A DNA stretch of 64,000 nt from Thermoplasmata archaeon (lineage in GTDB: Archaea; Thermoplasmatota; E2; JACPAO01; JAHFTW01): contig JAHFTW010000004.1 of the NCBI GenBank assembly GCA_023269235.1, positions 62,001-126,000 on the forward strand, given 5' to 3'. The notes beneath the pieces are model-generated. The model had not been told where the DNA came from. It saw nothing but the letters and a program-made list of their open reading frames with translations, and searched no databases. Below, one piece after another: positions 29,555-38,306 of the stretch (its first letter is position 1; every line of letters begins with the position of its first letter). The translations under genes and the position numbers were made by a program.

Positions 29555-31054
29555 GTGGCAGAAGCCAGCCCCGGGCACAAGGATAAGGCCCAGGGCGACC
29601 AAAGGAAAGCGATGGCCAACGACGTCCTCCAGGAAATGACCCGCCAGGGCTACAAGTACGGTTTCAGCAGCGACATCGCCGCCGACCGCGTGCCCCCGGG
29701 CCTGAACGAGGACATCGTCCGCCTCATCTCGTCCAAGAAGAACGAGCCGCAGTGGCTCCTGGACTGGCGCCTGGCCGCGTTCCGCAAGTGGCTCACAATG
29801 AAGGAGCCGACCTGGGCGAAGGTCAGCTACCCCGCCATCGACTACCAGGCGATCACCTACTACTCCGCGCCCAAGCCCAAGGCCGCCGGCCCCAAGTCGC
29901 TCGACGAAGTGGACCCGGAGATCAAGAAGATGTACGAGAAGCTCGGCATCAGCCTCGCCGAGCAGGGCCGCCTCCAGGGCGTCGCCGTGGACGCCGTCCT
30001 CGACTCCGCTTCCGTCGCGACGACGTTCAAGGGCCAGCTCGCCGAGATGGGCATCATCTTCTGCAGTTTCTCCGAGGCCGTGCGCGAGCACCCCGAGCTT
30101 GTCAAGAAGCACCTCGGCAGTGTCGTCCCGGTCGCGGACAACTTCTTCGCCACGCTCAACAGCGCCGTCTTCAGCGACGGCTCCTTCTGCTACATCCCGA
30201 AGGGCGTCAAGTGCCCGCTCGAGCTCTCCACCTATTTCCGCATCAACGCGGCCGGCACGGGCCAGTTCGAGCGCACCCTCATCATCGCCGAGGAGGGCAG
30301 CTACGTCAGCTACCTCGAGGGCTGCACGGCCCCGATGCGCGACGAGAACCAGCTGCACGCGGCCGTCGTCGAGCTCGTCGCCATGGACGACGCCGAGATC
30401 AAGTACAGCACCGTCCAGAACTGGTACCCCGGCGACAAGAACGGCAAGGGCGGCATCTACAACTTCGTCACGAAGCGCGGACTTTGCAAGGGCAAGCGCT
30501 CCAAAATCAGCTGGACCCAAGTCGAGACCGGCTCCGCGATCACCTGGAAGTACCCGAGCTGCATCCTGCAGGGCGACGACTCCGTCGGCGAGTTCTACAG
30601 CGTCGCGCTCACGAACGACTACCAGCAGGCTGACACCGGGACGAAGATGATCCACGTCGGCAAGCGCACGAGCAGCACCATCGTCAGCAAGGGCATCAGC
30701 GCCGGCCACGGCCAGAACACCTACCGCGGCCAAGTCAAGATCCTCAAATCGGCCGAGGGCGCGCGCAACTACAGCCAGTGCGACTCGCTCCTGATGAGCG
30801 ACACCTGCGGCGCGCACACGTTCCCCGTCATCGACGTGCAGAACCCGACCGCCGTCATGGAGCACGAGGCGACGACGTCGAAAGTCTCGGACGACCAGAT
30901 CTTCTACCTCCGCCAACGCGGCATGAGCCAGGCCGACGCGGTCAGCCTCATCGTGAACGGTTTCTGCAAGTCCGTGTTCCGCAAGCTCCCCATGGAGTTC
31001 ACCGTCGAGGCGCAGAACCTCCTCGACCTCAAATTGGAAGGCAGTGTCGGATGA
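29555..31054 (+). CDS. sufB: SufB, Fe-S cluster scaffold subunit
   Basis: 499 aa from GTG 29555; ATG 29612 (MANDVLQEM) is a possible shorter start. The conserved SufB body is complete: [23 protein letters not shown], then the beta-helix region with [20 protein letters not shown] and [12 protein letters not shown], and [19 protein letters not shown] near the end. SufB forms the SufBC2D scaffold on which Fe-S clusters are built using sulfur from SufS. It is the first gene of a tight six-gene suf operon; ATTAAGGATTAAAAG just upstream is the probable promoter region. Its stop overlaps the sufC start as ATGA. Confidence 0.97.
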   Translation: MAEASPGHKDKAQGDQRKAMANDVLQEMTRQGYKYGFSSDIAADRVPPGLNEDIVRLISSKKNEPQWLLDWRLAAFRKWLTMKEPTWAKVSYPAIDYQAITYYSAPKPKAAGPKSLDEVDPEIKKMYEKLGISLAEQGRLQGVAVDAVLDSASVATTFKGQLAEMGIIFCSFSEAVREHPELVKKHLGSVVPVADNFFATLNSAVFSDGSFCYIPKGVKCPLELSTYFRINAAGTGQFERTLIIAEEGSYVSYLEGCTAPMRDENQLHAAVVELVAMDDAEIKYSTVQNWYPGDKNGKGGIYNFVTKRGLCKGKRSKISWTQVETGSAITWKYPSCILQGDDSVGEFYSVALTNDYQQADTGTKMIHVGKRTSSTIVSKGISAGHGQNTYRGQVKILKSAEGARNYSQCDSLLMSDTCGAHTFPVIDVQNPTAVMEHEATTSKVSDDQIFYLRQRGMSQADAVSLIVNGFCKSVFRKLPMEFTVEAQNLLDLKLEGSVG

Positions 31055-31830
31055 GCCCCAACAACCACGCCAGCAAGACCAGCGCGCCGCTTCTCGAGGT
31101 CAAGGACCTCCACGTCGAGGTCAACGGCAAGGAGATCCTCAAGGGCCTGAGCCTCACGGTGCGCGCCGGCGAGGTCCACGCCATCATGGGCCCCAACGGA
31201 TCTGGCAAGTCCACGCTCGCCCACATCCTCGCCGGCCGCCCCGGCTACACCGTCACAAAGGGCAGCGTCCACTACCACGGCAAGGACCTGCTCGCGCTCG
31301 AGCCCGAGGAGCGCGCCCGCGACGGCCTCTTCCTCGCCTTCCAGTACCCCGTCGAGATCGCGGGCGTCGCGAACACCTACTTCCTGCGCGAAGCGATGAA
31401 CGCCATCCGCAAACACCAGGGCAAGGAGGAGATGGACGCCGTGGACTTCCTCGACTTGGTCAAGGAGAAGGCCGCCCTCGTCGGCATGGACGAGCGCTTC
31501 CTCACCCGCGGCGTCAACGAAGGCTTCTCGGGCGGGGAGAAGAAGCGCAACGAGATCCTCCAGATGGCCGTGCTCGAACCCCGCCTCTGCGTCCTCGACG
31601 AGACCGACTCCGGCCTCGACATCGACGCGCTCCGCACCGTCGCCGAGGGCGTCAACAAGCTGCGCAGCCCCGAGCGCGCCATGGTCGTGGTCACGCACTA
31701 CCAGCGCCTCCTCGACCACATCGTCCCCGACTTCGTGCACGTCCTCCAAGGCGGCCGCATCGTCAAGTCCGGTGACAAACGCCTCGCCCTGGAGCTGGAG
31801 AAGTCCGGCTACGAGACCGTGAAGGCCTAG
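31051..31830 (+). CDS. sufC: SufC, ABC ATPase of the Fe-S scaffold
   Basis: 259 aa. ABC motifs: Walker [12 protein letters not shown]-loop [11 protein letters not shown], signature [12 protein letters not shown] (the variant usual for SufC), Walker [16 protein letters not shown] and switch His in [16 protein letters not shown] hydrolysis by SufC reshapes SufB-SufD for cluster assembly. It starts at ATG 31051, overlapping the sufB stop; sufD follows after one base. It is a soluble cytoplasmic subunit, not a transporter, since no membrane partner is encoded. Confidence 0.97.
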   Translation: MSPNNHASKTSAPLLEVKDLHVEVNGKEILKGLSLTVRAGEVHAIMGPNGSGKSTLAHILAGRPGYTVTKGSVHYHGKDLLALEPEERARDGLFLAFQYPVEIAGVANTYFLREAMNAIRKHQGKEEMDAVDFLDLVKEKAALVGMDERFLTRGVNEGFSGGEKKRNEILQMAVLEPRLCVLDETDSGLDIDALRTVAEGVNKLRSPERAMVVVTHYQRLLDHIVPDFVHVLQGGRIVKSGDKRLALELEKSGYETVKA

Positions 31831-31831
31831 C

Positions 31832-33091
31832 ATGCAGACGCTGGAACCCCCCGCATCCGTCGCCGCCCGCTTCGCGGCCGAGGGCTGGGGCAAGAAAGGG
31901 CCCGGCTTCGTGCGCGACATCCGCGCCGCCGGCCTCGACGGCTGGGAGTCCGCGCCCGCCAAGATGCCGCTCCTGCCCGGCGCCCCGGCCCACCCGCTCA
32001 CGGAGGCCGACGTCGCGCCCTTCCGGCTGGCCGGCTCCTTGGAGGCGGTCTTCGTGGACGGCCGCTTCAACCCGGCCCTGTCCCACCTCAAAGGGGCGCC
32101 GCGCAGCCTCTTCACCCCGCTCTCGGCCGCGGTGGAGAAGCCCACGGAGCTCCTGGAGACGCACCTCGCGCGCCACGCGGGCGACGAAGGCGCTGTCGCG
32201 CTCAACTCCGCGTTCTTCACTGATGGCGCAGTCCTGGACCTGGAGCCTCTGCTCGAGGTCGCGGAGCCCATCCACCTCCTGCACCTCAGCACCGGCGTCG
32301 AACCGGCGAGCCACCACCTGCGCCACCTCATCGTCGCGGGCTCGCGCAGCGCGGCCACCGTCGTTGAGTCCTACGTCGGCCTCGGCGCGGCCCCCACGCT
32401 GACCACCGCCGTGACCGAGCTCCTCGCAGGCGACGGCGCCCACATCCGGCACGCGACGCTCCAGCGCGAGACGCTGCACGGCGAGCACCACGGCAAGCTT
32501 GCCCTGCGCGTCGGCCGCGGCGCCGTCGTCACCGAGACTGCGCTCGGCGTCGGCGCGTCGCGCAGCGAGCGCACGCTCGACGCGCGCCTCGAGGCCGAGG
32601 GCGCGGAGGCGCAGCTCGACGCCCTCCTCCTCGCGACCGCGGGCCAGGACATGTCGTTCCCGACGTTCGTGGACCACGCCGCGCCGCACACGACGAGCCG
32701 CCAACTTGTGAAGGCCGTCCTCGACGGCAAGGCGCATGGCTCCTTCGTCGGCAACGTCCTCGTGCGCGCCAACGCCACGAAGACCTCGGCGGAGCAGACC
32801 AACCGCAACCTTCTGCTCTCCGACGGCGCGCGCATGGACACGACGCCGCAACTGGAGATCCACACGGACGACGTCAAGTGCAGCCACGGCAGCACCGTCG
32901 GCCAGCTCTCGGCGGACGCGCTCTTCTTCCTGCGCAGCCGCGGCATCGGCGTCGAGCCCGCCAAGCTCCTCCTCACGCAGGCGTTCGCGCACGAGGTCAT
33001 CGAGCGCGCGTCTCCCGTGCTTCGCCCGACGCTCGAGAGCCTGCTCACGCAGTGGTTCGCCTGCCGCAAGGTCCCCGGGGTGCACGACTGA
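31832..33091 (+). CDS. sufD: SufD, Fe-S scaffold subunit
   Basis: 419 aa. It has the SufD/SufB beta-helix core with GARMDTTPQLEIHTDDVKCSH-type C-terminal motif (the family's DD-x-KCSHG) and ALFFLRSRGIG. The N-terminal 150 residues are divergent, with Pro/Ala-rich stretches, as usual for SufD. It pairs with SufB and SufC to form the assembly complex; the DDVKCSHG His is a known cluster-site ligand in the family. The stop TGA shares a base with the ATG of sufS. Confidence 0.95.
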   Translation: MQTLEPPASVAARFAAEGWGKKGPGFVRDIRAAGLDGWESAPAKMPLLPGAPAHPLTEADVAPFRLAGSLEAVFVDGRFNPALSHLKGAPRSLFTPLSAAVEKPTELLETHLARHAGDEGAVALNSAFFTDGAVLDLEPLLEVAEPIHLLHLSTGVEPASHHLRHLIVAGSRSAATVVESYVGLGAAPTLTTAVTELLAGDGAHIRHATLQRETLHGEHHGKLALRVGRGAVVTETALGVGASRSERTLDARLEAEGAEAQLDALLLATAGQDMSFPTFVDHAAPHTTSRQLVKAVLDGKAHGSFVGNVLVRANATKTSAEQTNRNLLLSDGARMDTTPQLEIHTDDVKCSHGSTVGQLSADALFFLRSRGIGVEPAKLLLTQAFAHEVIERASPVLRPTLESLLTQWFACRKVPGVHD

Positions 33092-34317
33092 TGGCGTATG
33101 ACGTGGCGGCGCTCCGTCGCGACTTCCCCATCCTCCAGCACAAGGTGCACGGCAAGCCGCTGGTGTACCTCGACAATGCCGCGACGACGCAGAAGCCGAA
33201 GGTCGTCCTCGACGTGATGCGGCGCTACTACGAGGAAGAGAACAGCAACGTCCACCGCGGCGTCCATCTCCTCAGCGAGACTGCGACGAAGTCCTACGAG
33301 GGCGCCCGTGAGACAGTGCGCAAGTTCGTCAACGCCCGCTCCGTGCAGGAGGTCGTCTTCACGCGCGGCACGACGGAGGCCATCAACCTCGTGGCCGCGA
33401 GCTTTGGCCGCCCGCGTCTCCAGAAAGGCGACGAGATCCTTGTCTCCGCCATGGAGCACCACAGCAACATCGTCCCGTGGCAGTTGGCGTGCGAGGCGAC
33501 CGGCGCCACGCTCAAGGTCGTCCCCATCACCGACGCGGGCGAACTGGACATGGCCGCCTTCGCCAAGCTCCTCACGCCGCGCACCAAGGTGTTCGCCGTG
33601 ACGCACGTCAGCAACGCGCTCGGCACCATCAACCCGGTCAAGGAGCTCGTCGCCCAGGCCCACGCCAAGGGCATCCCGGTCCTCGTCGACGGCGCACAGG
33701 CGGTCCCGCACACGAAGGTGGACGTGCAGGCCCTCGGCGCTGACTTCTACGCGTTCTCGGGCCACAAACTGTACGGCCCGACCGGCATCGGCGCCCTCGT
33801 CGCCAAGCGCGAGCACCTGGAGGCGATGCCGCCGTACCAGGGCGGCGGCGACATGATCCGCAGCGTCACGTTCGAGGGCTCGACCTGGAACGAGCTGCCC
33901 TACAAGTTCGAGGCCGGCACGCCCGCCATTGCGGAGGCCATCGGCCTCGCCGCGGCCATCCGCTACGTCGAGGGCGTCGGGCTCGACGCCATCGCCAAGC
34001 ACGAGCACACGCTGCTCGAGCAGGCCACCAGCACCGTCACCACCATCCCCGGCGTCCGCGTCGTCGGCACTGCACGCCACAAGGCGGGCGTCCTCTCCTT
34101 CACCGTCGATGGCGTCCACCCGCACGACATCGGCAGCCTGCTCGACCGCGACGGCGTCGCGGTGCGCACCGGCCACCACTGCGCGCAACCGGTCATGGAC
34201 CGCTACGGCCTCCCGGCCACGACACGCGCCAGCTTCGGCCTCTACAACACCGCCGCCGAAGTCGACGTCTTCGCGGCGTCGCTCGCCAAGGTCGTCGCGA
34301 TGTTCCGGGAGGCGTAG
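33091..34317 (+). CDS. sufS: SufS, group II cysteine desulfurase
   Basis: 408 aa, PLP enzyme that takes sulfur from L-cysteine to make alanine and a persulfide. Visible features are VYLDNAATTQKP at the N-terminus, AMEHHSNIVPW, LVDGAQAVPH with the PLP Asp, SGHKLYGPTGIG with the Schiff-base Lys, and RTGHHCAQP with the catalytic Cys. The short active-site loop is that of SufS rather than IscS. It is encoded between sufD and sufU, the latter being its expected sulfur acceptor. The start overlaps the sufD stop by one base. Confidence 0.96.
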   Translation: MAYDVAALRRDFPILQHKVHGKPLVYLDNAATTQKPKVVLDVMRRYYEEENSNVHRGVHLLSETATKSYEGARETVRKFVNARSVQEVVFTRGTTEAINLVAASFGRPRLQKGDEILVSAMEHHSNIVPWQLACEATGATLKVVPITDAGELDMAAFAKLLTPRTKVFAVTHVSNALGTINPVKELVAQAHAKGIPVLVDGAQAVPHTKVDVQALGADFYAFSGHKLYGPTGIGALVAKREHLEAMPPYQGGGDMIRSVTFEGSTWNELPYKFEAGTPAIAEAIGLAAAIRYVEGVGLDAIAKHEHTLLEQATSTVTTIPGVRVVGTARHKAGVLSFTVDGVHPHDIGSLLDRDGVAVRTGHHCAQPVMDRYGLPATTRASFGLYNTAAEVDVFAASLAKVVAMFREA

Positions 34318-34319
34318 TC

Positions 34320-34769
34320 ATGGACGACGCCCTCCGCGATCTGTACCAGGAGGTCATCCTGGACCACAACAAGCGGCCGCGCAACTTCCGCGTCATCGAG
34401 GGCGCCCCCAAGCTCGAGGGCTTCAATCCGCTTTGCGGCGACCGGCTCACGCTCTACCTCAAGTTGGAGGGTGACAAGGTCGCCGACGTGGCGTTCCAAG
34501 GCCACGGCTGCGCCATCAGCACCAGCAGCGCCAGCCTCATGACGGAGGCCGTCAAGGGCAAATCCAAGCAGGAGGCGCTGCGCACGTTCGACGCCCTCCA
34601 CCGCCTCGTCACCCGCACGCCGCCTGAACCGGCCGCGGCGGAGGTCGGGAAGCTCAAGGTGTTCGCCGGCGTTGGCGAGTTCCCCGCCCGCGTCAAGTGC
34701 GCGACGCTCTGTTGGCACACCCTGAAGGCCGCGCTCGACGGCCAGCAGGACCGGGTCACGACGGAGTGA
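34320..34769 (+). CDS. sufU: SufU, sulfurtransferase partner of SufS
   Basis: 149 aa with the IscU/SufU fold. Three zinc or sulfur-ligand Cys sites are present: NPLCGD, HGCAIS and VKCATLCWH. It starts RDLYQEVILDHNKRPRNF as in SufU. In Bacillus-type systems SufU carries Zn and accepts persulfide from SufS to pass to SufB, and the placement right after sufS supports that role here instead of an independent IscU scaffold. Two bases separate it from sufS and two from the next gene. Confidence 0.93.
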   Translation: MDDALRDLYQEVILDHNKRPRNFRVIEGAPKLEGFNPLCGDRLTLYLKLEGDKVADVAFQGHGCAISTSSASLMTEAVKGKSKQEALRTFDALHRLVTRTPPEPAAAEVGKLKVFAGVGEFPARVKCATLCWHTLKAALDGQQDRVTTE

Positions 34770-34771
34770 CT

Positions 34772-35341
34772 ATGCGGCCTATCCCTGAGGAGCGCCACCC
34801 GCCCACCACCCTCGACGCCGACCTGCGCGTCATCACGATCCCGGACGGCAAGGACGGCGTCCTGCCCGCCGGCACGATGCTCACCGTCACGCAGAGCCTC
34901 GGCACCTCCTACACGGTCAAGGACACGCGCGGCGGCAAGTACCGCGTCCACGGCGAGGACGGCCCCCGCGTCGGCATGCCGCGCCTGTCGGAATCCGGCA
35001 TCCAGCCCGCCGCGCAGACCGTGCCCGCTATCGTGACAGCCGCCAACAAGGCGCTGCGCGCCGTCTTCGACCCCGAGATCCCCGTGGACATCGTCAACCT
35101 CGGCCTCGTGCATGAGATCACCATCCAGCCGCTCGACGGCGGCGGGTTCGCGGCGAAGGTCCGCATGGGCCTCACCAGCCCGGGCTGCGGCATGGGAGAC
35201 GTCCTGGTGCGTGACGTCAAGGAGGCGTTGGGGAAAATCCAGGGCATCATGTCGGTGGACGCGCAGGTCGTGCTGTTCCCGGTTTGGAACCCTTACACAA
35301 TGATGAGCGAGGCGGCGAAGCTGAAGCTCGGCATGCTGTGA
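34772..35341 (+). CDS. sufT: SufT-like protein (MIP18/DUF59) of Fe-S maturation
   Basis: 189 aa. The N-terminal part (about 1-85) matches the SufT extension of small beta strands (LTVTQSLGTSYTVKD, GKYRVHGEDG), and the C-terminal part is the DUF59 domain: VFDPEIPVDIVNLGLVHEI, then LTSPGCGMGDVLVRDV with the conserved Cys. SufT is an Fe-S carrier or maturation factor acting after SufBCD. It is the last gene of the suf operon. The following glycosyltransferase frame may overlap it by GTGA. Confidence 0.9.
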   Translation: MRPIPEERHPPTTLDADLRVITIPDGKDGVLPAGTMLTVTQSLGTSYTVKDTRGGKYRVHGEDGPRVGMPRLSESGIQPAAQTVPAIVTAANKALRAVFDPEIPVDIVNLGLVHEITIQPLDGGGFAAKVRMGLTSPGCGMGDVLVRDVKEALGKIQGIMSVDAQVVLFPVWNPYTMMSEAAKLKLGML

Positions 35342-35406
35342 CGGGTCCCGGACGGAGGCTTTTTCCGGGCGCCCCGGTCGAGAGCCCCGTGGCGGACGAC
35401 GGGCGC

Positions 35407-36093
35407 ATGGTGACCATCCTGCTGCCCGCCAAGAACGAGGCCGCCGGCCTCCGGGCGACGTTGGATGCTCTCCCGCTCGCGGCCCTGCGCGCCGCCGGCC
35501 ATGAGGTCGAGGTCGTCGTCGCCGATGGCCACAGCACGGACACGACGCGCGACATCGCCGCCGCGTGGGGGGCGCGCGTCGTCGTGCAGGACGGCAGGGG
35601 GAAGGGCATGGGCGTCCGCTCTGCCCTCCCGCACCTGCGCGGCGCCATCGTTGTGATGCTCGACGCGGACGGGACCTACGACGCCGGCGCCATCCCCGCG
35701 CTCGTCCGCGCCGTCGAGGAGGGCCACGACGCCGTCCTTGGGTCCCGGTTCCGCGGACGCATCGAAGCGGGCGCGATGTCCGCCACCAACCGTGTCGGCA
35801 ACCGGGCTCTCTCCCTCCTGGCCTCCGCTCTCTATGGCAAGCGCGTGACCGACGTCTGCACCGGCATGTGGGCGTTCCGGCGCGAGGCCCTCGCGGGCCT
35901 TCCTTTGACCGCGACGCACTACGAGCTCGAGGTGGACCTGTTCGCCCAGTCGGTGCGCGGCGGCCTGCGGATAGCGGAGCTGCCCATCGCGTACGGCAAG
36001 CGCCACGGCCAGTCCGGGCTCCGGAGCCTGCGCGACGGGCTTGCCATCGCGCGCACCCTCCTGGCACGCCGCGTCGCGCGCCGCCCGCGCTGA
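35407..36093 (+). CDS. Family 2 glycosyltransferase (dolichyl-phosphate sugar synthase-like)
   Basis: 228 aa from ATG 35407; a GTG at 35338 overlapping the sufT stop (GTGA) would add 23 unusual residues. GT-A motifs: TILLPAKNEAAGLRATL, VADGHSTDTT, LDADGTYD with the DxD metal site, and GSRFRGR. The composition fits enzymes that charge polyprenyl (dolichyl) phosphate with a sugar for archaeal N-glycosylation, such as the AglJ/DPM1 group; the sugar cannot be told. No membrane helix at the C-terminus. The next gene encodes a membrane GT-C-like protein that could use the product. Confidence 0.85.
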   Translation: MVTILLPAKNEAAGLRATLDALPLAALRAAGHEVEVVVADGHSTDTTRDIAAAWGARVVVQDGRGKGMGVRSALPHLRGAIVVMLDADGTYDAGAIPALVRAVEEGHDAVLGSRFRGRIEAGAMSATNRVGNRALSLLASALYGKRVTDVCTGMWAFRREALAGLPLTATHYELEVDLFAQSVRGGLRIAELPIAYGKRHGQSGLRSLRDGLAIARTLLARRVARRPR

Positions 36094-36138
36094 GCGCGTC
36101 CGGAACGCTTTTGGCGCCGCGCCGGCCTCGAACGGCCA

Positions 36139-37266
36139 ATGCCCACCGAGCGCCGTGGCCTGATGCTCCTGGTCTCCGCGCTGCTCGCCATCGCGAGCCT
36201 GGGCTTCATGGCCCTCCACCTGCGCGACGCGGCCCTCACCGCCGACGGGCAGCGCTACCAGGAGATGGCGCTGAGCTTCCTGCACACGGGTGAGTTCCAC
36301 ACCGACCGCATGACGATGGCGTTCCCGCAGGAGGGCGAGTCGGAGAACGGGTACACCCACTACTTCTCCCCGCTCTGGCCCGTCGTCCAGGCCGGCTTCT
36401 ACGCCGCGTTCGGCGCGCTGGGGTTCTGGCTTGCCCTCATGACCTGCTGCGCCCTCGCCCTCGTCGCGGCCTGGTGGTTCACGCGCGACCTGTTCGGCGG
36501 CACCCTCGCGGCCGTCGCCGTCGGCTTCACGGGCTACTACCTTGACCGCATCATCGTCCAGCGCAGCGCCGAGCCGCTGGCCCTCGTCTTCTTCCTCGCT
36601 ATGATGTGGGCCATCCAGCGCTCGCTCAAGCCGGGGCGGGGGAAGTGGATCCTGCTCGCCGGCGGGGCCGCGGGCCTGGCGTACCTGACGCGCTCGAGCA
36701 TCGGTTGGCTCTTCATCGCGGGCGGCGCGGCCGGGTTCGCCTGGCGCGTCTACTTCCACCGACGCGACGCCGTCAACCGGTACTACCTCGGCGCCATCGC
36801 GCTCTTCGGCGTCTGCTACGCGCTGTGGGCGGGTCGCAACTTGGCGCTCTTCTGGGACGGGACGCTGGCCGGCTTCCCCGCCGCCGTCTCCGCGGACGCC
36901 GTCTTCCAGCACAAGTTCGCGGTGGCGATGGGGCAGCCGCTGCGGTTCCTGGCGTTGTTCCCGTTCAAGGTGCTGTGGGCAGGCTACCTGCTCTGGCCGG
37001 TGTGGCTGCTGCGCCACCACTCCCTGCTGTACCAGCTGCGCAACCTGCGCGACGAGCAGCAGAGCGGCCTGTTCCTCTCCTGGGCCGTCCCGTTCGTGCT
37101 CGGCTGCTTCGCCGGTACCGTCGCGACGCTCGGGGACACCAACCCGCCGCCGGTGCTGTTCAACTACGACAACCTGCGCTACTTCCTCTTCGCCATGCCG
37201 GGCCTGGTGTGGAGCCCGCGCGCCTTGGACGCCGCGCACGACACCCCGGCACCTCAAAGGCTTTGA
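36139..37266 (+). CDS. Polytopic membrane protein, GT-C glycosyltransferase-like
   Basis: 375 aa with about nine hydrophobic helices. The first loop after helix 1 contains ADGQRYQEMALSFLHTGEF, matching the acidic first-loop motif of the GT-C superfamily (PMT/GT39-like), whose enzymes transfer sugars from polyprenyl phosphates outside the cell. ARG-rich loops separate the helices. A plausible TATA-like GCTTTTGG lies about 27 nt before the ATG. It is directly downstream of a polyprenyl-type GT2 gene. The family is inferred from pattern; donor and acceptor are unknown. Confidence 0.6.
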   Translation: MPTERRGLMLLVSALLAIASLGFMALHLRDAALTADGQRYQEMALSFLHTGEFHTDRMTMAFPQEGESENGYTHYFSPLWPVVQAGFYAAFGALGFWLALMTCCALALVAAWWFTRDLFGGTLAAVAVGFTGYYLDRIIVQRSAEPLALVFFLAMMWAIQRSLKPGRGKWILLAGGAAGLAYLTRSSIGWLFIAGGAAGFAWRVYFHRRDAVNRYYLGAIALFGVCYALWAGRNLALFWDGTLAGFPAAVSADAVFQHKFAVAMGQPLRFLALFPFKVLWAGYLLWPVWLLRHHSLLYQLRNLRDEQQSGLFLSWAVPFVLGCFAGTVATLGDTNPPPVLFNYDNLRYFLFAMPGLVWSPRALDAAHDTPAPQRL

Positions 37267-37289
37267 CGGGGACCCGCAGGTCCTCGGCC

Positions 37290-37736
37290 ATGCGCGTCCT
37301 CGCCTTCGCCGCCGTGGCCTTCCTGGCCCTCTCCGGCTGCGCCTCCTCGTCCACGACCCCCACCACCTCGGGCGCCGCGTCGCCCACGATGGAGGCATCG
37401 CACCACGACCACTCGGCCAAGACCATCGAGGTTACGATGAAGGGCAACAAGTTCGTCAACGACACCGTCACCGTCTACCAGGGCGACACCGTGAAGTGGA
37501 CCCACCAGGACGGCATGACCACGCCCCACAACGTCGGCGCCGACGACGGGTCCTTCGACTCCAACCCGATGTGCGCCAACCCCATCCCGGTCGGCATCCC
37601 GCTCTCGCAGTTCTGCATGGTGGGCGGCAGCACGTACTCCCACAAGTTTGACTCTGTCGGCAGCGTCGCGTATCGCTGCCGCGTCCACTCCGCCATGACG
37701 GGCACCGTCAACGTCATCGCCCATCCCATGGCCTAG
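37290..37736 (+). CDS. Blue (type 1) copper lipoprotein with a Cys-flanked loop
   Basis: 148 aa from ATG 37290. Lipobox ALSGC, then a Ser/Thr/His linker and one cupredoxin domain: EVTMKGNKFVNDTVTVYQGD, the first Cu ligand in TTPHNV, and the Cys-His-Met set in YRCRVHSAMTG. A segment with two Cys (DSNPMCANP...PLSQFC) is inserted before the ligand loop and may form a disulfide. Such halocyanin/plastocyanin-like proteins carry single electrons on the outer face of the membrane. All four copper ligands are present. Confidence 0.88.
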   Translation: MRVLAFAAVAFLALSGCASSSTTPTTSGAASPTMEASHHDHSAKTIEVTMKGNKFVNDTVTVYQGDTVKWTHQDGMTTPHNVGADDGSFDSNPMCANPIPVGIPLSQFCMVGGSTYSHKFDSVGSVAYRCRVHSAMTGTVNVIAHPMA

Positions 37737-37747
37737 GCCGAAGCACG

Positions 37748-37755
37748 GCTTATCT
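37748..37755 (+). promoter_or_regulatory. TATA-like box GGCTTATC before the second cupredoxin gene
   Basis: Centred about 27 nt upstream of the GTG at 37778 with no Shine-Dalgarno, the arrangement of a leaderless archaeal transcript. It lies just after the stop of the first cupredoxin gene, giving the second gene its own promoter. Confidence 0.4.
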
Positions 37756-37777
37756 GCTCGACGACGGGTCCGCCCCT

Positions 37778-38182
37778 GTGGCTCCCCGACTCGCCCTAGT
37801 GGTCATCGCTTTCCTGGTCCTTCTGGCTGGGTGCTCCTCGGCGCTAGCCCCGGCCTCGTCCCAGCCGCCGGCCGCGTCGTCCACGTCGAGCACGACCTCG
37901 GCGAGCGAGACCCCGCCCGCCGTCGTGGACATCAGCATCAAGGGCTTCGCGTTCTCGCCCAAGGCCGTGACCGTCCGCGTCGGCGACGTCGTGAGCTGGA
38001 CGAACGACGAGGACTCCGCAAGCCACACCGCGACTGGGGACAGCCCGGACGGTCACCCGCAGTTCGATTCGGGGCCGCTCGCGCCGGGGCACCACTACGA
38101 TTTCCAGATCCTGAATGCGGGGACCTTCACGTACCACTGCCAGTTCCATTCCGGCATGACGGCGACCCTTACCGTCCAGTGA
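37778..38182 (+). CDS. Blue (type 1) copper lipoprotein, halocyanin-like
   Basis: 134 aa from GTG 37778. Lipobox LLAGC, a Ser/Pro/Ala linker and one cupredoxin domain: VDISIKGFAFSPKAVTVRVG, copper His in ASHTATG, and YHCQFHSGMTATLTV carrying the Cys, His and Met ligands. It is shorter than its upstream neighbour and lacks the Cys-flanked loop. It is expected to be an extracellular electron carrier between membrane oxidoreductases. It probably has its own leaderless promoter. Confidence 0.92.
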   Translation: MAPRLALVVIAFLVLLAGCSSALAPASSQPPAASSTSSTTSASETPPAVVDISIKGFAFSPKAVTVRVGDVVSWTNDEDSASHTATGDSPDGHPQFDSGPLAPGHHYDFQILNAGTFTYHCQFHSGMTATLTVQ

Positions 38183-38274
38183 GAGCCACAATCCCCCACA
38201 ACCATTAACAGGTCTACTTCCGAGCGGACCAGTCAGGTAAAAAAGCCGATTTTTGGCGCCCCATCCGAGCAAGG

Positions 38275-38283
38275 CTTTACATC
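38275..38283 (+). promoter_or_regulatory. TATA-like box CTTTACATC for the carboxylase-synthase operon
   Basis: Centred about 28 nt before the ATG at 38307. Upstream lies a second AT-rich element with a short inverted match (AAAAAGCCGATTTTT, 38240-38255), which could be a regulator site or a second promoter element. No Shine-Dalgarno is seen. Confidence 0.4.
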
Positions 38284-38306
38284 ATCCGGCGCTGGGCTTG
38301 CCCGCG

